From assembly GCA_003214315.1 (NCBI GenBank), contig QCLU01000001.1:1-64000 (forward strand): a DNA stretch of 64,000 bases, read 5' to 3'. Below are positions 27,624-37,500 of this stretch, piece after piece. The notes under the pieces were generated by a model. That model ran no database searches. It worked only from the letters and a program-made list of their open reading frames with translations, and had not been told where the DNA came from. Each line of letters opens with the position of its first letter. The first letter of the stretch is position 1. A program made the translations under genes and the position numbers. This DNA comes from Prochlorococcus sp. AG-418-D13. GTDB lineage: Bacteria; Cyanobacteriota; Cyanobacteriia; PCC-6307; Cyanobiaceae.

Positions 27624-27833
27624 AAGTAGCTGAGTATTTTTTTGAAAATGACATAATTTGCTTTAACTTGCTTATTAACTACTTTTTCTTTTAATGAAGA
27701 TGTTGAAATGCTGATCAATAAAGTATTCTCTGTTCACATTTGAATAATAAATTTCTAGGTTTTAAAGAAAATAACTCATCACAAATTACAATACGAGCAA
27801 CTTCAATGAGTTATCTTTTATTAATTCAATGCT

Positions 27834-29258
27834 ATGCCAAAATTTGAAAAATTAACTTTACCTAATGAAGGCGAGATAATAACTTTTAATCAAGGCAAAC
27901 CCAATGTTCCTAATAATCCAATTGTCCCATTTATTAGGGGTGATGGTACTGGAGTTGATATTTGGCCTGCTACTCAAATCGTTCTTGATTCAGCGATAAA
28001 AAAAAGCTATGGACATGAAAGAAAAATTAATTGGTTTAAAGTCTTTGCAGGCGATGAAGCTTGTGAACTTTATGGAACATATAACTATCTCCCTCAAGAT
28101 ACTATTGAAGCAATCAGACACTTTGGTGTAGCCATCAAAGGTCCTTTAACGACTCCCATCGGTGGAGGTATTAGATCTCTTAATGTTGCATTAAGGCAAA
28201 TCTTTGATTTATATAGCTGTGTTAGACCATGCAAATATTATTCGGGAACCCCAAGCCCTCACAAAAATCCCCAAAATTTAGACGTTATTGTTTACAGAGA
28301 AAATACTGAGGATATCTACATGGGAATTGAATGGGAAGCGGAGGATAATAATTGTCTTGAATTAATTAATCACTTAAATAACGTTGTCATACCAAAAAGT
28401 AAAAATTTAAAAAATAGATCCATACCCAACGGATCAGGTATTGGAATAAAACCGGTGAGTAAATCTGGTAGCCAAAGGCATATTAGAAAAGCTATAGAAC
28501 ATGCTAAAAGATTATCAGGAGATAAAAGGCATGTGACTCTTGTACATAAAGGGAATATTATGAAATATACAGAAGGTGCATTTAGAGATTGGGGATATGA
28601 ATTAGCTGTAAATGAATTTAGAGAAGATTGCATTACAGAAAGAGAAAGCTGGATTTTAGATAATATTCAGAAAAATCCAGAAATTACAATTGAAAATAAT
28701 GCTCGAAAAATTGAACCAGGTTTTGACAAGCTTACAAATAACAAAAAAGCATTCATTTGCGAAGAAATCAAAGAAGTTATTGCATCAATATCAAATTCTC
28801 ACGGAGATGGAAAATGGAGAGCACTTATTCTTGTTGATGATCGGATAGCTGATAGTATATTTCAACAAATTCAAACTAGACCTCAAGAATATTCAATTCT
28901 TGCAACATTAAACCTTAATGGAGACTATGTTTCTGATGCAGCTGCAGCAATTGTTGGAGGCCTAGGTATGGCTCCCGGTGCAAACATTGGAGATAATGCA
29001 GCAATTTTCGAAGCTACGCACGGAACCGCTCCAAAACATGCAGGCTTAAACAAGATTAATCCAGGCTCAGTAATTCTTAGTGGTGTAATGATGCTTGAAT
29101 ATTTTGGTTGGGATGAAGCAGCTAACTTAATTACTAATGGTTTAAGTAAGGCAATAGAGCAAAAAAAAGTCACCTATGATCTAGCACGCTTAATGGAACC
29201 AAAAGTAGAACCCTTATCCTGCAGCAGTTTTGCAGAAGAAATTATCTCAAATTTCTAA
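27834..29258 (+). CDS. icd: NADP-dependent isocitrate dehydrogenase
   Basis: Icd makes 2-oxoglutarate, the carbon skeleton for ammonium assimilation and the signal of nitrogen status in cyanobacteria. The 474-residue protein has PFIRGDGTGVDIWPA, IKGPLTTPIGGGIRSLNVALRQ, YRENTEDIYMGIEW, VHKGNIMKYTEGAF and ATHGTAPKHAGLNKINPGS. A 210-base region lies upstream; icd is usually NtcA-controlled in cyanobacteria, but I found no convincing GTA-N8-TAC box there. Confidence 0.97.
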   Translation: MPKFEKLTLPNEGEIITFNQGKPNVPNNPIVPFIRGDGTGVDIWPATQIVLDSAIKKSYGHERKINWFKVFAGDEACELYGTYNYLPQDTIEAIRHFGVAIKGPLTTPIGGGIRSLNVALRQIFDLYSCVRPCKYYSGTPSPHKNPQNLDVIVYRENTEDIYMGIEWEAEDNNCLELINHLNNVVIPKSKNLKNRSIPNGSGIGIKPVSKSGSQRHIRKAIEHAKRLSGDKRHVTLVHKGNIMKYTEGAFRDWGYELAVNEFREDCITERESWILDNIQKNPEITIENNARKIEPGFDKLTNNKKAFICEEIKEVIASISNSHGDGKWRALILVDDRIADSIFQQIQTRPQEYSILATLNLNGDYVSDAAAAIVGGLGMAPGANIGDNAAIFEATHGTAPKHAGLNKINPGSVILSGVMMLEYFGWDEAANLITNGLSKAIEQKKVTYDLARLMEPKVEPLSCSSFAEEIISNF

Positions 29259-29260
29259 TT

Positions 29261-30610
29261 TTAAAAATTATTTTTATTTTCAAAAACTTTCCAAATTTTA
29301 ACCAGTGAATCTTTAGTTCCAATGTTTCCAGGATGAGTAACAATAGGAAGTTCCTCATCATTTTTTAGTTTACAAGTCACCACTGAAATGCCTGTTAAAA
29401 TCTGTCCCTCAAGATAAACATAATCTGCATTAAGTCCATTACTAAGAATCAAATTTGTTGTTATTCCACCTTTTGAAATCAAATATCCTATTTCATACTT
29501 CAAATCTGCTACTAATTCAGCAATAAAACAAGCAAGTAAATTATAAAAATTAAATAGTTCAGAAGAATCTAAGGACATAAATTTTCTTGAAGTAAACATA
29601 ACAGGAGTTTTTCCTTTCTCAAAAGAGAATCTAATTTCTTTCAAAAATTTATTTTTAAACAAATTCCTTTGCTTCTGCTTATTATCTGATGAAGTAATTT
29701 TAAAGAATTCAAAAACATCTAATTCAACTGGATTACAATTACTTATCTCTAATAAATTATTCAATTGTATTGTTGAAAGTTCTACATAAGATCCAACAAT
29801 TATCAGTCCTGGAAGAAAACTCTTTTCTTTATTTCTTATTCTTAAATTAGAGAAAAATATTTCACTCTGACAAACACTTTTTTTCTCAGAAATCGAACTT
29901 ATAAAACTTGCTGCAGTTCGAAAAAGGAATTTTTTTTGTTTAATTAATTTTTTAATTACTAAAGAAAATTTTTTTAGTTGAGAATAATTTTCTACATCTA
30001 CAATGACATGTTTATTATTCTTCAAGTTCTTTAATGTTTTAAAAACAATATTATTTTCTTCATCATTTAGCATTTCGATATCAGAAAATAAAAGATTTTG
30101 AATATCTTCAAAATTTATTTGCGATTTACTCTGCTGAAATAAAAGATTCTTGACATTACTTGTCTCATATCCAAAAATTTTATCTGTTGCAAAAATTGTT
30201 TGACTAATAGGGGTTTTATCAACAAAATGTGTTCCATTAATTGTTAATCTTTTACCCTCTATGAAAGCTGGAATATGAAAAGTAGCATCAAAAGGACCTA
30301 AGCAACTATTGAGTGCACTTGGCTCTAAAAAGTTATGTCCTCGAAGAGTGGAGTCTCCTCTACTTATAAAAATAATTTCTTCTCCATAGGCTTGAGAAGC
30401 AATTACAGTCTTAAGATTTTTGCAAATTTCCTTTATTGTTAATGTGGCATCATTTTCCGATAGTGACCTTGTATTAGCCAAAATAAAAAATAAATTAGAT
30501 TTGGATTCAAAACCTTTGACTAAAGTTGAGCAGTCCCACTTAAGCAGTAATAAACAATCGTATACAGTTTGCGAGCCTGTGGGATCATCATCTATAACGA
30601 TAAATTTCAT
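29261..30610 (-). CDS. Four-carbon acid sugar kinase family protein
   Basis: The N-terminal motif IDDDPTGSQT, followed by FILANTRSLS and FISRGDSTLRGH, and the C-terminal ISKGGITTN with GQILTGISVVTC, define the DUF1537 (OtnK/DtnK/DenK) kinase family. These enzymes phosphorylate four-carbon acid sugars or related substrates. The 449-residue length is normal. The usual partner dehydrogenase and decarboxylase genes are absent here, so the substrate is unknown. ATG start. It is 13 bases downstream of the mutarotase gene and convergent with icd. Confidence 0.82.
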   Translation of the reverse strand: MKFIVIDDDPTGSQTVYDCLLLLKWDCSTLVKGFESKSNLFFILANTRSLSENDATLTIKEICKNLKTVIASQAYGEEIIFISRGDSTLRGHNFLEPSALNSCLGPFDATFHIPAFIEGKRLTINGTHFVDKTPISQTIFATDKIFGYETSNVKNLLFQQSKSQINFEDIQNLLFSDIEMLNDEENNIVFKTLKNLKNNKHVIVDVENYSQLKKFSLVIKKLIKQKKFLFRTAASFISSISEKKSVCQSEIFFSNLRIRNKEKSFLPGLIIVGSYVELSTIQLNNLLEISNCNPVELDVFEFFKITSSDNKQKQRNLFKNKFLKEIRFSFEKGKTPVMFTSRKFMSLDSSELFNFYNLLACFIAELVADLKYEIGYLISKGGITTNLILSNGLNADYVYLEGQILTGISVVTCKLKNDEELPIVTHPGNIGTKDSLVKIWKVFENKNNF

Positions 30611-30623
30611 AAGTATTGCATAA

Positions 30624-31478
30624 TTACTTAAGAGATTTTATTTGTATTGAGGCATTTAACCTTTTACTATCATTTGAAGGAATCATAATGTTTCTAAATC
30701 CATCAACAAAAGAATTTCGGGGACTAGTCCAAGGTTCGAGACATATCATTCTTCTTGGAGGATCACTCCAAATAACGCCTAAATCAAAAGGATATGGATG
30801 ATTTAAAGTTACCTCTCTTTTAAAAACTTTATCTCGAAAAGAGCTTCTACCGGAAGTATACATAAGTAGATCAACTCCTAAATTAACTTTGTTTAATTCA
30901 TTCAAGGTATTACTTAAAATGTTTCTTTGTTGATCCTGACAATTAAGTGGATTATCAATAAACTCTAAATTTTTGAAATCTGAAACATTAAAATAAGGAT
31001 GCAAACCAAAATTTATAGGCATTCCAAAGTCTGTTTTGTTATGGATTGTAATTTCAAATTCTAGACAATTAATTTTTAAGTTAACTTCAATTCTTAATTC
31101 GAAATCGAAAGGATAATATTTTTTAGTTTTTTTAGATTCATTTAAAAGTAAGTACAAAGATTTTTCATTTTTATTAAAAGAGTGATGCCACTGCAAATCC
31201 CTAGCGAAACCATGTTGTGTTAGTTGCAAATAATCTTTTCCAAATACGGAACTAGAGGTATTGAGATTTCCACAAATGGGGAACAAGATAGGAATACCTC
31301 CTCTAATACTTTTTGTCTTATCCATAAATCTTTTTTCATCGAAATAAAGTATCTCTTTACCATCTGAAATCCAATTTGTAATAACACCCCCTCTTTCAGG
31401 ACAAAATTTAATGTAGTTATTTTGATCTAATTGAAAGATAAAAATTCCTAAGTCTTTATTAGATAATTTAATTAGCAC
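30624..31478 (-). CDS. Aldose 1-epimerase-like mutarotase (hexose-6-phosphate type)
   Basis: A 284-residue member of the galactose mutarotase fold. Visible blocks are RGGIPILFPICGN, LTQHGFARDLQW with the family His, NFGLHPYFNV with the second His, and MICLEPWTSP with the catalytic Glu. These blocks fit D-glucose-6-phosphate 1-epimerases better than classical GalM. The start is GTG at 31476-31478. It lies 9 bases after the alpha/beta hydrolase stop and 13 bases before the sugar-acid kinase, forming a three-gene run. Confidence 0.83.
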   Translation of the reverse strand: MLIKLSNKDLGIFIFQLDQNNYIKFCPERGGVITNWISDGKEILYFDEKRFMDKTKSIRGGIPILFPICGNLNTSSSVFGKDYLQLTQHGFARDLQWHHSFNKNEKSLYLLLNESKKTKKYYPFDFELRIEVNLKINCLEFEITIHNKTDFGMPINFGLHPYFNVSDFKNLEFIDNPLNCQDQQRNILSNTLNELNKVNLGVDLLMYTSGRSSFRDKVFKREVTLNHPYPFDLGVIWSDPPRRMICLEPWTSPRNSFVDGFRNIMIPSNDSKRLNASIQIKSLK

Positions 31479-31487
31479 TATTGTTAC

Positions 31488-32387
31488 TTAAAGAGAATCA
31501 ACCCAATCCAAAATATGCTGATTAACTAATTCAGGTATTTCATCATGGGGACAATGTCCAGCTTCAAGAATGATTTCTTTTGTATTCTTTGGTGAAAATT
31601 TTTTATAAAGATTTCTTTTTTTTGGCGTGTTCATCCAGGGATCTTTTCCTCCCCAGAGCAGTAATAATGGTGAATCAAGTTTTGCGAATAACTTATCCAA
31701 CGGCAATCCCTGAGGACCTGATGGGTTAAAAACACTTCTAAAAACATTAAAAGCTCCGAAATCTAGCGAAGGCTTTCTTATTGACTCAACTAAAAAATCA
31801 TCAACATTTTTTTTATCAACATAAACTTGATTTAAAGTTTTTTTAATATTTTTTGGATTTCTCATATTCTCAAAAATCAAACGTTGAAGAACAATATTTT
31901 TCAAAAATATGCCGGCAACGGTTTCAATAGAAGTTTGCAAAATATTCTTTTTGATAGTTTTTTCTTCACTAAAGTATCCTGCAGCATTAAGTAATATCAC
32001 TCCTGCGCTTAGTTCATTTAATTCTGAACCAGCTGCTAATGCTGCATAACCTCCTAATGAATTTCCAACAACAATTGTAGGTTTTTTTATTTTCTCTTTA
32101 ACATAAGCTACAACTTGATCTTTCCATAAAGAACCTGAGTATTCAACATCTTGAGGCTTAGGACTTTTTCCAAAACCAAGTAGATCCATAGCATGAACTT
32201 CGTATTTATTACTCAAAATAGGGATATTAAATCTCCAATGATCAGTAGAGGCTCCGAAACCATGAATTAATAAAATTGCACATTCTTTGGATGTTTTCTC
32301 AGGCTTAGCAGAAACAGTATGGATTGGGTAATTTAAAAAATTCCAGTCATAATTGACATCACTTTCTATTAAAGCTGGCTTATCCAT
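31488..32387 (-). CDS. Alpha/beta hydrolase
   Basis: The 299-residue protein has the oxyanion-loop motif LLIHGFGASTDHWRFN, the nucleophile elbow VGNSLGGYAAL (Ser in GNSLGG), the acid loop LLLWGGKDPW and the catalytic His in AGHCPHDEIP. The substrate is unknown. A clear homologue with the same HGFGAS and GHCPHDEEP motifs lies at 59957-60871. ATG start; 43 bases downstream of the antiporter gene. Confidence 0.88.
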   Translation of the reverse strand: MDKPALIESDVNYDWNFLNYPIHTVSAKPEKTSKECAILLIHGFGASTDHWRFNIPILSNKYEVHAMDLLGFGKSPKPQDVEYSGSLWKDQVVAYVKEKIKKPTIVVGNSLGGYAALAAGSELNELSAGVILLNAAGYFSEEKTIKKNILQTSIETVAGIFLKNIVLQRLIFENMRNPKNIKKTLNQVYVDKKNVDDFLVESIRKPSLDFGAFNVFRSVFNPSGPQGLPLDKLFAKLDSPLLLLWGGKDPWMNTPKKRNLYKKFSPKNTKEIILEAGHCPHDEIPELVNQHILDWVDSL

Positions 32388-32430
32388 TTATTGAAAAACA
32401 TATTCTGGTTGATTCTAATAAACTTATTTC

Positions 32431-33798
32431 CTAAAGAAGACCCACAGGATCAGCTGCAACATCATCTGAAATTTTGTTGCCATCATTTGGGGGCTTATCT
32501 TTTAAAACAATTCTCAAGAGAACAGGTGCAAGAAATGTAGTTCCAATAACCATTAATAAAATAGCTGCTTCAAGAGAAGGAGTTAACAACTTAGCGCTTG
32601 TTCCTAGTCCAAGGAAAATTAAACCAACCTCTCCTCTAGGCATCATACCCAGACCAACAACTAATCTATTTGTAGGTTTATCACTTGAGAATACCCATCC
32701 TGCTGCAATTTTTCCGATAATTGCCACAACCAATAAAAATCCTGCAACTACAAGTGCTGACCTACTTGTTGGATCAAGTGGATTGATAACTGATAAATCC
32801 ATGCCAGCTCCTACTAATACAAAGAAAATAGTTGCGAATAAGGATACTAAAGGTAAAACAGATTGTTGAATTGCGTGGTTATTTTTAGAACTACTAAGAA
32901 TTAGTCCTGCTGCAAAAGCACCTAAAGCTGCTTCCAATCCTATGGCTGTTGCTACAAAACAACACAACACAAGTATCACAAAAGAAGCTACCACTACAGC
33001 TCCAGGAGCCTTTAATCTATCTAATAACCAATCAAAACCTGGGGCAGCTGTTCTACTTAATGCAATAGCAGCAATAACAAATACTACAGCTGCTGCAACT
33101 AATTTAACGATAGGAGCAATTTCTAAAGAACCTCCGGCAGCAAGTGCGACTACAACTGCAAGAATAACAATACCCAAAATATCATCCAAAACAGCTGCTC
33201 CAATTACAATCTGTCCTTCTCGAGTTTTTAAATATCCCAACTCACCGAAAACACTTGCAGTAATTCCTATACTTGTTGCTGTCATGGATGCTCCAGCAAA
33301 AACTGCTGGAATTAGATCTACTTGGAAAATAAACATTAAGCCAAGAGTTCCAAAGGCAAACGGTAAAATTACACCAGCCATAGCAACAGTAAATGCCTGA
33401 GCACCGACAGCAACTAATTCCTCTAACTCACTTTCTAATCCTGTTAAAAATAAAAGAGCATATAACCCGAGAGTTGCTACTGCTTGGAGGGATGGAAAAC
33501 TTTCGAAATAAACATCAGGTACAGCTTCTGGGGGAATCGACGCTAATGAGCTAATAACATTTACAAGTCCCTCATTTAATTCGGTTCCAGCTGAGGGCGG
33601 TATCAACAAATGGAATCCTGAGGCCCCTATTACGACCCCTGCAAGAAGCTCACCTACTATGGTTGGCAAACTTAGTCTTACTAATACTTCTGCTAATGCT
33701 CTTGCAGCCAAAAATATCAATAGAAACCTTATAACTCCTATCAAAGTTTCAGCAACTTCTAAATCATGTGCACTTAATTCAGCAAGTAAAGAATACAT
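32431..33798 (-). CDS. Na+/H+ antiporter of the CPA2 (NapA-like) family
   Basis: A 455-residue integral membrane protein with about 12 hydrophobic segments. Family blocks include LPTIVGELLAGVVIG, FLTGLES-x-LEEL, GASMTATSIGITASV, GAAVLDDILGIVIL (with the tandem Asp pair expected for ion translocation) and MMPRGEVGLIF. It probably exports Na+ in exchange for protons at the plasma membrane, important in seawater. No C-terminal RCK domain is present; the end is a short charged tail. ATG start; divergent from glgP. Confidence 0.88.
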   Translation of the reverse strand: MYSLLAELSAHDLEVAETLIGVIRFLLIFLAARALAEVLVRLSLPTIVGELLAGVVIGASGFHLLIPPSAGTELNEGLVNVISSLASIPPEAVPDVYFESFPSLQAVATLGLYALLFLTGLESELEELVAVGAQAFTVAMAGVILPFAFGTLGLMFIFQVDLIPAVFAGASMTATSIGITASVFGELGYLKTREGQIVIGAAVLDDILGIVILAVVVALAAGGSLEIAPIVKLVAAAVVFVIAAIALSRTAAPGFDWLLDRLKAPGAVVVASFVILVLCCFVATAIGLEAALGAFAAGLILSSSKNNHAIQQSVLPLVSLFATIFFVLVGAGMDLSVINPLDPTSRSALVVAGFLLVVAIIGKIAAGWVFSSDKPTNRLVVGLGMMPRGEVGLIFLGLGTSAKLLTPSLEAAILLMVIGTTFLAPVLLRIVLKDKPPNDGNKISDDVAADPVGLL

Positions 33799-33934
33799 AT
33801 GAAATGAGAGAAAAAATAAACTACCTAATTGGAAGATAGTTTATTGAGGGCCCACTTTAATAAATATGTAAGAAAAAAGCAAAAATACTCAACAAGTGTG
33901 GATCTGAAGTTACTACAAAGAAATTTTCTAAAAA

Positions 33935-36499
33935 ATGGCTATTGTCTTATATATGGCTAATCCAATGAATACCAACGAACCCTTTGATCTACGTTTGCCT
34001 ACCCCAGGCTGCTATTTAGATCCTGAGAAAGCTGGAATGGATTCTAATGCTGTTTTTCAAGGAATGACAGCCCATCTTTTTTATACTCTTGGAAAGTTAG
34101 CTACTTCTGCAAGTCCTCACGACTTGTACATGGCTTTAAGTTATGCAGTAAAAGATAGGCTAATGACAAGATATTTAGCCAGCCAAGAAGTCATAAGAAA
34201 AAAACCACAAAAAACTGTCGCCTACTTATCAGCAGAATTTCTAATAGGGCCTCAACTAAGTAATAATCTTCTCAATCTGGGAATAACTCAGGAGGCAGAA
34301 GATGCTTTAAAAAGATTCGGTATTGAATCATTGTCAACAATTCTTGAAGTTGAAGAAGAGCCTGGATTAGGTAATGGTGGACTTGGCAGACTTGCAGCAT
34401 GTTATATGGAATCATTAGCATCTCTACAAGTTCCAGCAGTTGGTTATGGTATTAGATATGAATTTGGCATATTCAATCAGTTAATTAGAGATGGTTGGCA
34501 AGTAGAAGTAACTGACAAATGGTTAAAGGGTGGATGGCCATGGGAACTTCCACAACCCGACGAATCATGTTTCGTTGGTTTTGGAGGCAGAACTGAAAGT
34601 TATAGAGATGATAAAGGAAACTATAGATCAAGATGGATCCCTTCAGAACATGCGATTGGAGTACCTCATGATGTCCCAGTTTTAGGCTACAGGGTAAATA
34701 CATGTGACAGATTAAGATTATGGAGAGCAGATGCAACTGAAAGTTTTGACTTTTATGCATTCAATATTGGTGATTATTATGGTGCAGTAGAAGAAAAAGT
34801 TGCATCTGAAACTCTCTCAAAAGTTTTATATCCAAATGATGGGACTGACGAAGGAAGAAGATTAAGACTCAAACAACAACACTTTTTTGTAAGTTGTTCT
34901 CTACAAGATATGTTGAGAAGCCTTGAAAAAAGATCAATATCCATAACAGAATTCTCTAATCATTGGACGGTCCAGTTGAATGATACACATCCTGCCATTG
35001 CAGTTGCAGAATTAATGAGACTTCTTATTGACCAATATCAAATAGGTTGGGATAAAGCTTGGAATATAACAACCTCCTCAGTTGCTTATACCAACCACAC
35101 ACTACTACCAGAAGCTTTAGAGAAATGGGATTTAGGTTTATTTAATGATCTTCTTCCTCGGCATTTAGAAATTATTTATGAAATTAATTGGAGATTTCTA
35201 CAACAATTAAGACTACGTTATCCTGGAGATGACAAAATCCTTCAAAAACTCTCAATAATTGATGAAGAAGGCTCCAAATCAGTTCGGATGGCCCACTTGG
35301 CTACAATTGGAGCTCATCATATAAATGGTGTTGCAGCTCTTCACTCAGATCTAATAAAAAGACAACTTCTGCCTGAATTTGCAGCATTATGGCCTGAAAA
35401 ATTTACAAATGTAACTAATGGGGTTACTCCAAGAAGATGGGTTGCCCTATCTAATCCATCATTGTCTAACCTTCTAGAAGAAGAAGTTGGTCCTAATTGG
35501 ATAACCAATATGGAACTTCTTAAGAAGTTAGAAGAAAAAAAAGATGACAATAATTTTTTACAAAAATTTGAAGAAACTAAACTAAATGGCAAAAGAAAAT
35601 TAGCTAGTTTTATCCATTCAAAAACTGGAATACTTGTAGACCCATCAAGTTTATTTGATGTTCAAGTAAAAAGAATACATCAATATAAAAGGCAACATTT
35701 AAACGCTCTTCAAATTATTGCTCAATATTTAAGAATCAAAAATGGTACAAACAAATATGAAGTGCCAAGAACCATAATATTTGGAGGTAAAGCTGCACCA
35801 GGTTACTTTATGGCAAAGCTGATGATCCGATTTATAAATGGTATTGCTGATGTAGTTAATTCTGATCCAGATATGGATGGTCTTTTAAGAGTAGTTTTTC
35901 TACCAGACTATAACGTTAAACTTGGTGAAATCGTTTATCCTGCAACGGATCTTTCAGAACAAATTTCAACTGCTGGAAAAGAAGCATCTGGAACTGGAAA
36001 TATGAAATTTGCCATGAATGGAGCGTTAACTATTGGAACCTTAGATGGAGCTAATGTGGAATTAAGAGATCTTGTAAAAAAAGAGAATTTCTTCCTTTTT
36101 GGTAAAACTGAAAGCGAAATTATGGATTTAAAAAATAATAATTATTCCCCCAAAACTTTTATTGATCAATGTCCAGAACTTAAAGAGGTTATACGCCTAA
36201 TTGAAATAGGCCACTTTAGCAATGGGGATAAAGAATTATTTAAACCTTTATTAAATAGCTTGACTGGACATGATCCATTCTTTGTTATGGCTGACTTTGA
36301 AGACTACCTAAATAAACAGGATGTGGTCAGTGAATACTGGAATAATAAAAAATCTTGGAATAAAATGGCATTATTAAATACCGCTAGATCAGGATATTTT
36401 TCTTCAGATAGATCTATTAGAGAGTACTGCAAATCTATTTGGAAAGTATCTCCAATGCCTGTTGAAATTACTTGCGATGTCGAAGAATTAACTAATTAA
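33935..36499 (+). CDS. glgP: Glycogen phosphorylase
   Basis: GlgP releases glucose-1-phosphate from glycogen at night. The 854-residue protein carries VAYLSAEFLIGP, EEPGLGNGGLGRLAACYMES, NDTHPAIAVAEL, VTNGVTPRRW, KRIHQYKRQHLN and EASGTGNMKFAMNGALTIGTLDGANVE, the last holding the PLP-binding Lys. A second ATG at 33953 could be the start; no ribosome binding site decides between them. The stop overlaps the convergent 151-residue gene by 8 bases. Confidence 0.96.
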   Translation: MAIVLYMANPMNTNEPFDLRLPTPGCYLDPEKAGMDSNAVFQGMTAHLFYTLGKLATSASPHDLYMALSYAVKDRLMTRYLASQEVIRKKPQKTVAYLSAEFLIGPQLSNNLLNLGITQEAEDALKRFGIESLSTILEVEEEPGLGNGGLGRLAACYMESLASLQVPAVGYGIRYEFGIFNQLIRDGWQVEVTDKWLKGGWPWELPQPDESCFVGFGGRTESYRDDKGNYRSRWIPSEHAIGVPHDVPVLGYRVNTCDRLRLWRADATESFDFYAFNIGDYYGAVEEKVASETLSKVLYPNDGTDEGRRLRLKQQHFFVSCSLQDMLRSLEKRSISITEFSNHWTVQLNDTHPAIAVAELMRLLIDQYQIGWDKAWNITTSSVAYTNHTLLPEALEKWDLGLFNDLLPRHLEIIYEINWRFLQQLRLRYPGDDKILQKLSIIDEEGSKSVRMAHLATIGAHHINGVAALHSDLIKRQLLPEFAALWPEKFTNVTNGVTPRRWVALSNPSLSNLLEEEVGPNWITNMELLKKLEEKKDDNNFLQKFEETKLNGKRKLASFIHSKTGILVDPSSLFDVQVKRIHQYKRQHLNALQIIAQYLRIKNGTNKYEVPRTIIFGGKAAPGYFMAKLMIRFINGIADVVNSDPDMDGLLRVVFLPDYNVKLGEIVYPATDLSEQISTAGKEASGTGNMKFAMNGALTIGTLDGANVELRDLVKKENFFLFGKTESEIMDLKNNNYSPKTFIDQCPELKEVIRLIEIGHFSNGDKELFKPLLNSLTGHDPFFVMADFEDYLNKQDVVSEYWNNKKSWNKMALLNTARSGYFSSDRSIREYCKSIWKVSPMPVEITCDVEELTN

Positions 36500-36947
36500 T
36501 ATTTTTCTTATCTGTTGAATCTGGGGTTTGGTGAAATAATCTATTCAAAATTAATCGATCCATATTTAATGGGTCTGGGGCTAATTCATTTGCAATTTCT
36601 TTAAATTTAGATTCAATATGGTTGGAAATTTTTGTATCAAATATTCTTTCCATTAATGCTTCAATTGAATATAAATAGGCATTAACACTTTCAAGTTCAT
36701 CTAAAGCTTCAGCAATTTCTGTATCAGAAATATGTTTTTCTTTTTGACTTATATCTTCATTTGATTCTCTCTCAGATAATTCTCTCTGCAACTCATCAGT
36801 AATTTTTGTACAGAGAGTTCTGAAAGATTGAATAGATGCCCAATTCAATTCTTGTTGTTGCTTGAAAGTAGGAAATTCTCTAATCAGACGATCATGCTCT
36901 TTATAAAATCTCTGACAATCAGAGCATTGACATGGTTCTTCAGGCAA
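36492..36947 (-). CDS. Conserved hypothetical protein with N-terminal cysteine cluster
   Basis: A 151-residue soluble protein. The N-terminus, PCQCSDCQRFY, places Cys at positions 6, 8 and 11, compatible with metal binding. The rest is helical and strongly charged (about 40-120). The start codon is TTG at 36945-36947 and no ATG is available upstream nearby. It shares a strand with the 110-residue gene 31 bases upstream. I do not recognise the family. Confidence 0.6.
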   Translation of the reverse strand: MPEEPCQCSDCQRFYKEHDRLIREFPTFKQQQELNWASIQSFRTLCTKITDELQRELSERESNEDISQKEKHISDTEIAEALDELESVNAYLYSIEALMERIFDTKISNHIESKFKEIANELAPDPLNMDRLILNRLFHQTPDSTDKKNIN

Positions 36948-36978
36948 AAGAAAATATGATTCTTTTTATATCATCTCA

Positions 36979-37311
36979 CTATTTGGGCAAAATTGTAGGG
37001 CCATCCAATAATTCGTCATTTTCATCGAGTGAATCTGGACTATCTGGCAAAGGTATCTCAATACTAGTAACCAAATTAATAACGTCTCTTAGTCTCATAG
37101 AATCAGCAAACCATCCCATTGCTTGCTCGGCATCGCCTCTTTTTTCAGCATCATTTGCTTGATCTTCGTGAGCTTCCGCCAATAGAGCAAGCCAGCACAG
37201 GCATCTTGCTTGAACTATTGAAAGATCTAAATCATTAGGTTGAGATTTAGAAATGCGTTCATGCTCTTGTTGAATTAAGAGCTTTAAACGCATATCATGC
37301 AACTTAGCCAT
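36979..37311 (-). CDS. Conserved hypothetical protein, 110 residues
   Basis: A soluble protein. Residues about 25-75 form a helix-turn-helix-like pair (VQARCLCWLALLAEAHEDQAND, split by charged turns), reminiscent of a short tetratricopeptide-like hairpin. It has an acidic, Pro-rich tail (PLPDSPDSLDENDELLDG). ATG start. No named family is evident. Confidence 0.6.
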   Translation of the reverse strand: MAKLHDMRLKLLIQQEHERISKSQPNDLDLSIVQARCLCWLALLAEAHEDQANDAEKRGDAEQAMGWFADSMRLRDVINLVTSIEIPLPDSPDSLDENDELLDGPTILPK

Positions 37312-37388
37312 AAAAGATTTACTACTAACTATACGCTAGCTAGAGAGTAGCAATTTTGCACACATACTACATATAGTTTTTTATTTTA

Positions 37389-37462
<74 letters not shown>

Positions 37463-37500
37463 AATAGATGATTTTTGGAGTATTAAGCATTATGCTAAAT

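Noticed and set aside
27624..27833. NtcA box upstream of icd
   Set aside because: Expected from icd biology, but no GTA-N8-TAC with a suitably spaced -10 box could be found.
32474..33400. Long open frames on the plus strand opposite the Na+/H+ antiporter
   Set aside because: Low-complexity Ala/Thr-rich translations in antisense of a strongly conserved membrane protein; shadows.
34965..34972. GGACGGTC inside glgP, matching the element iteron
   Set aside because: A single copy within a well-conserved coding segment (WTVQLNDTHP); no tandem units nearby, so probably chance.
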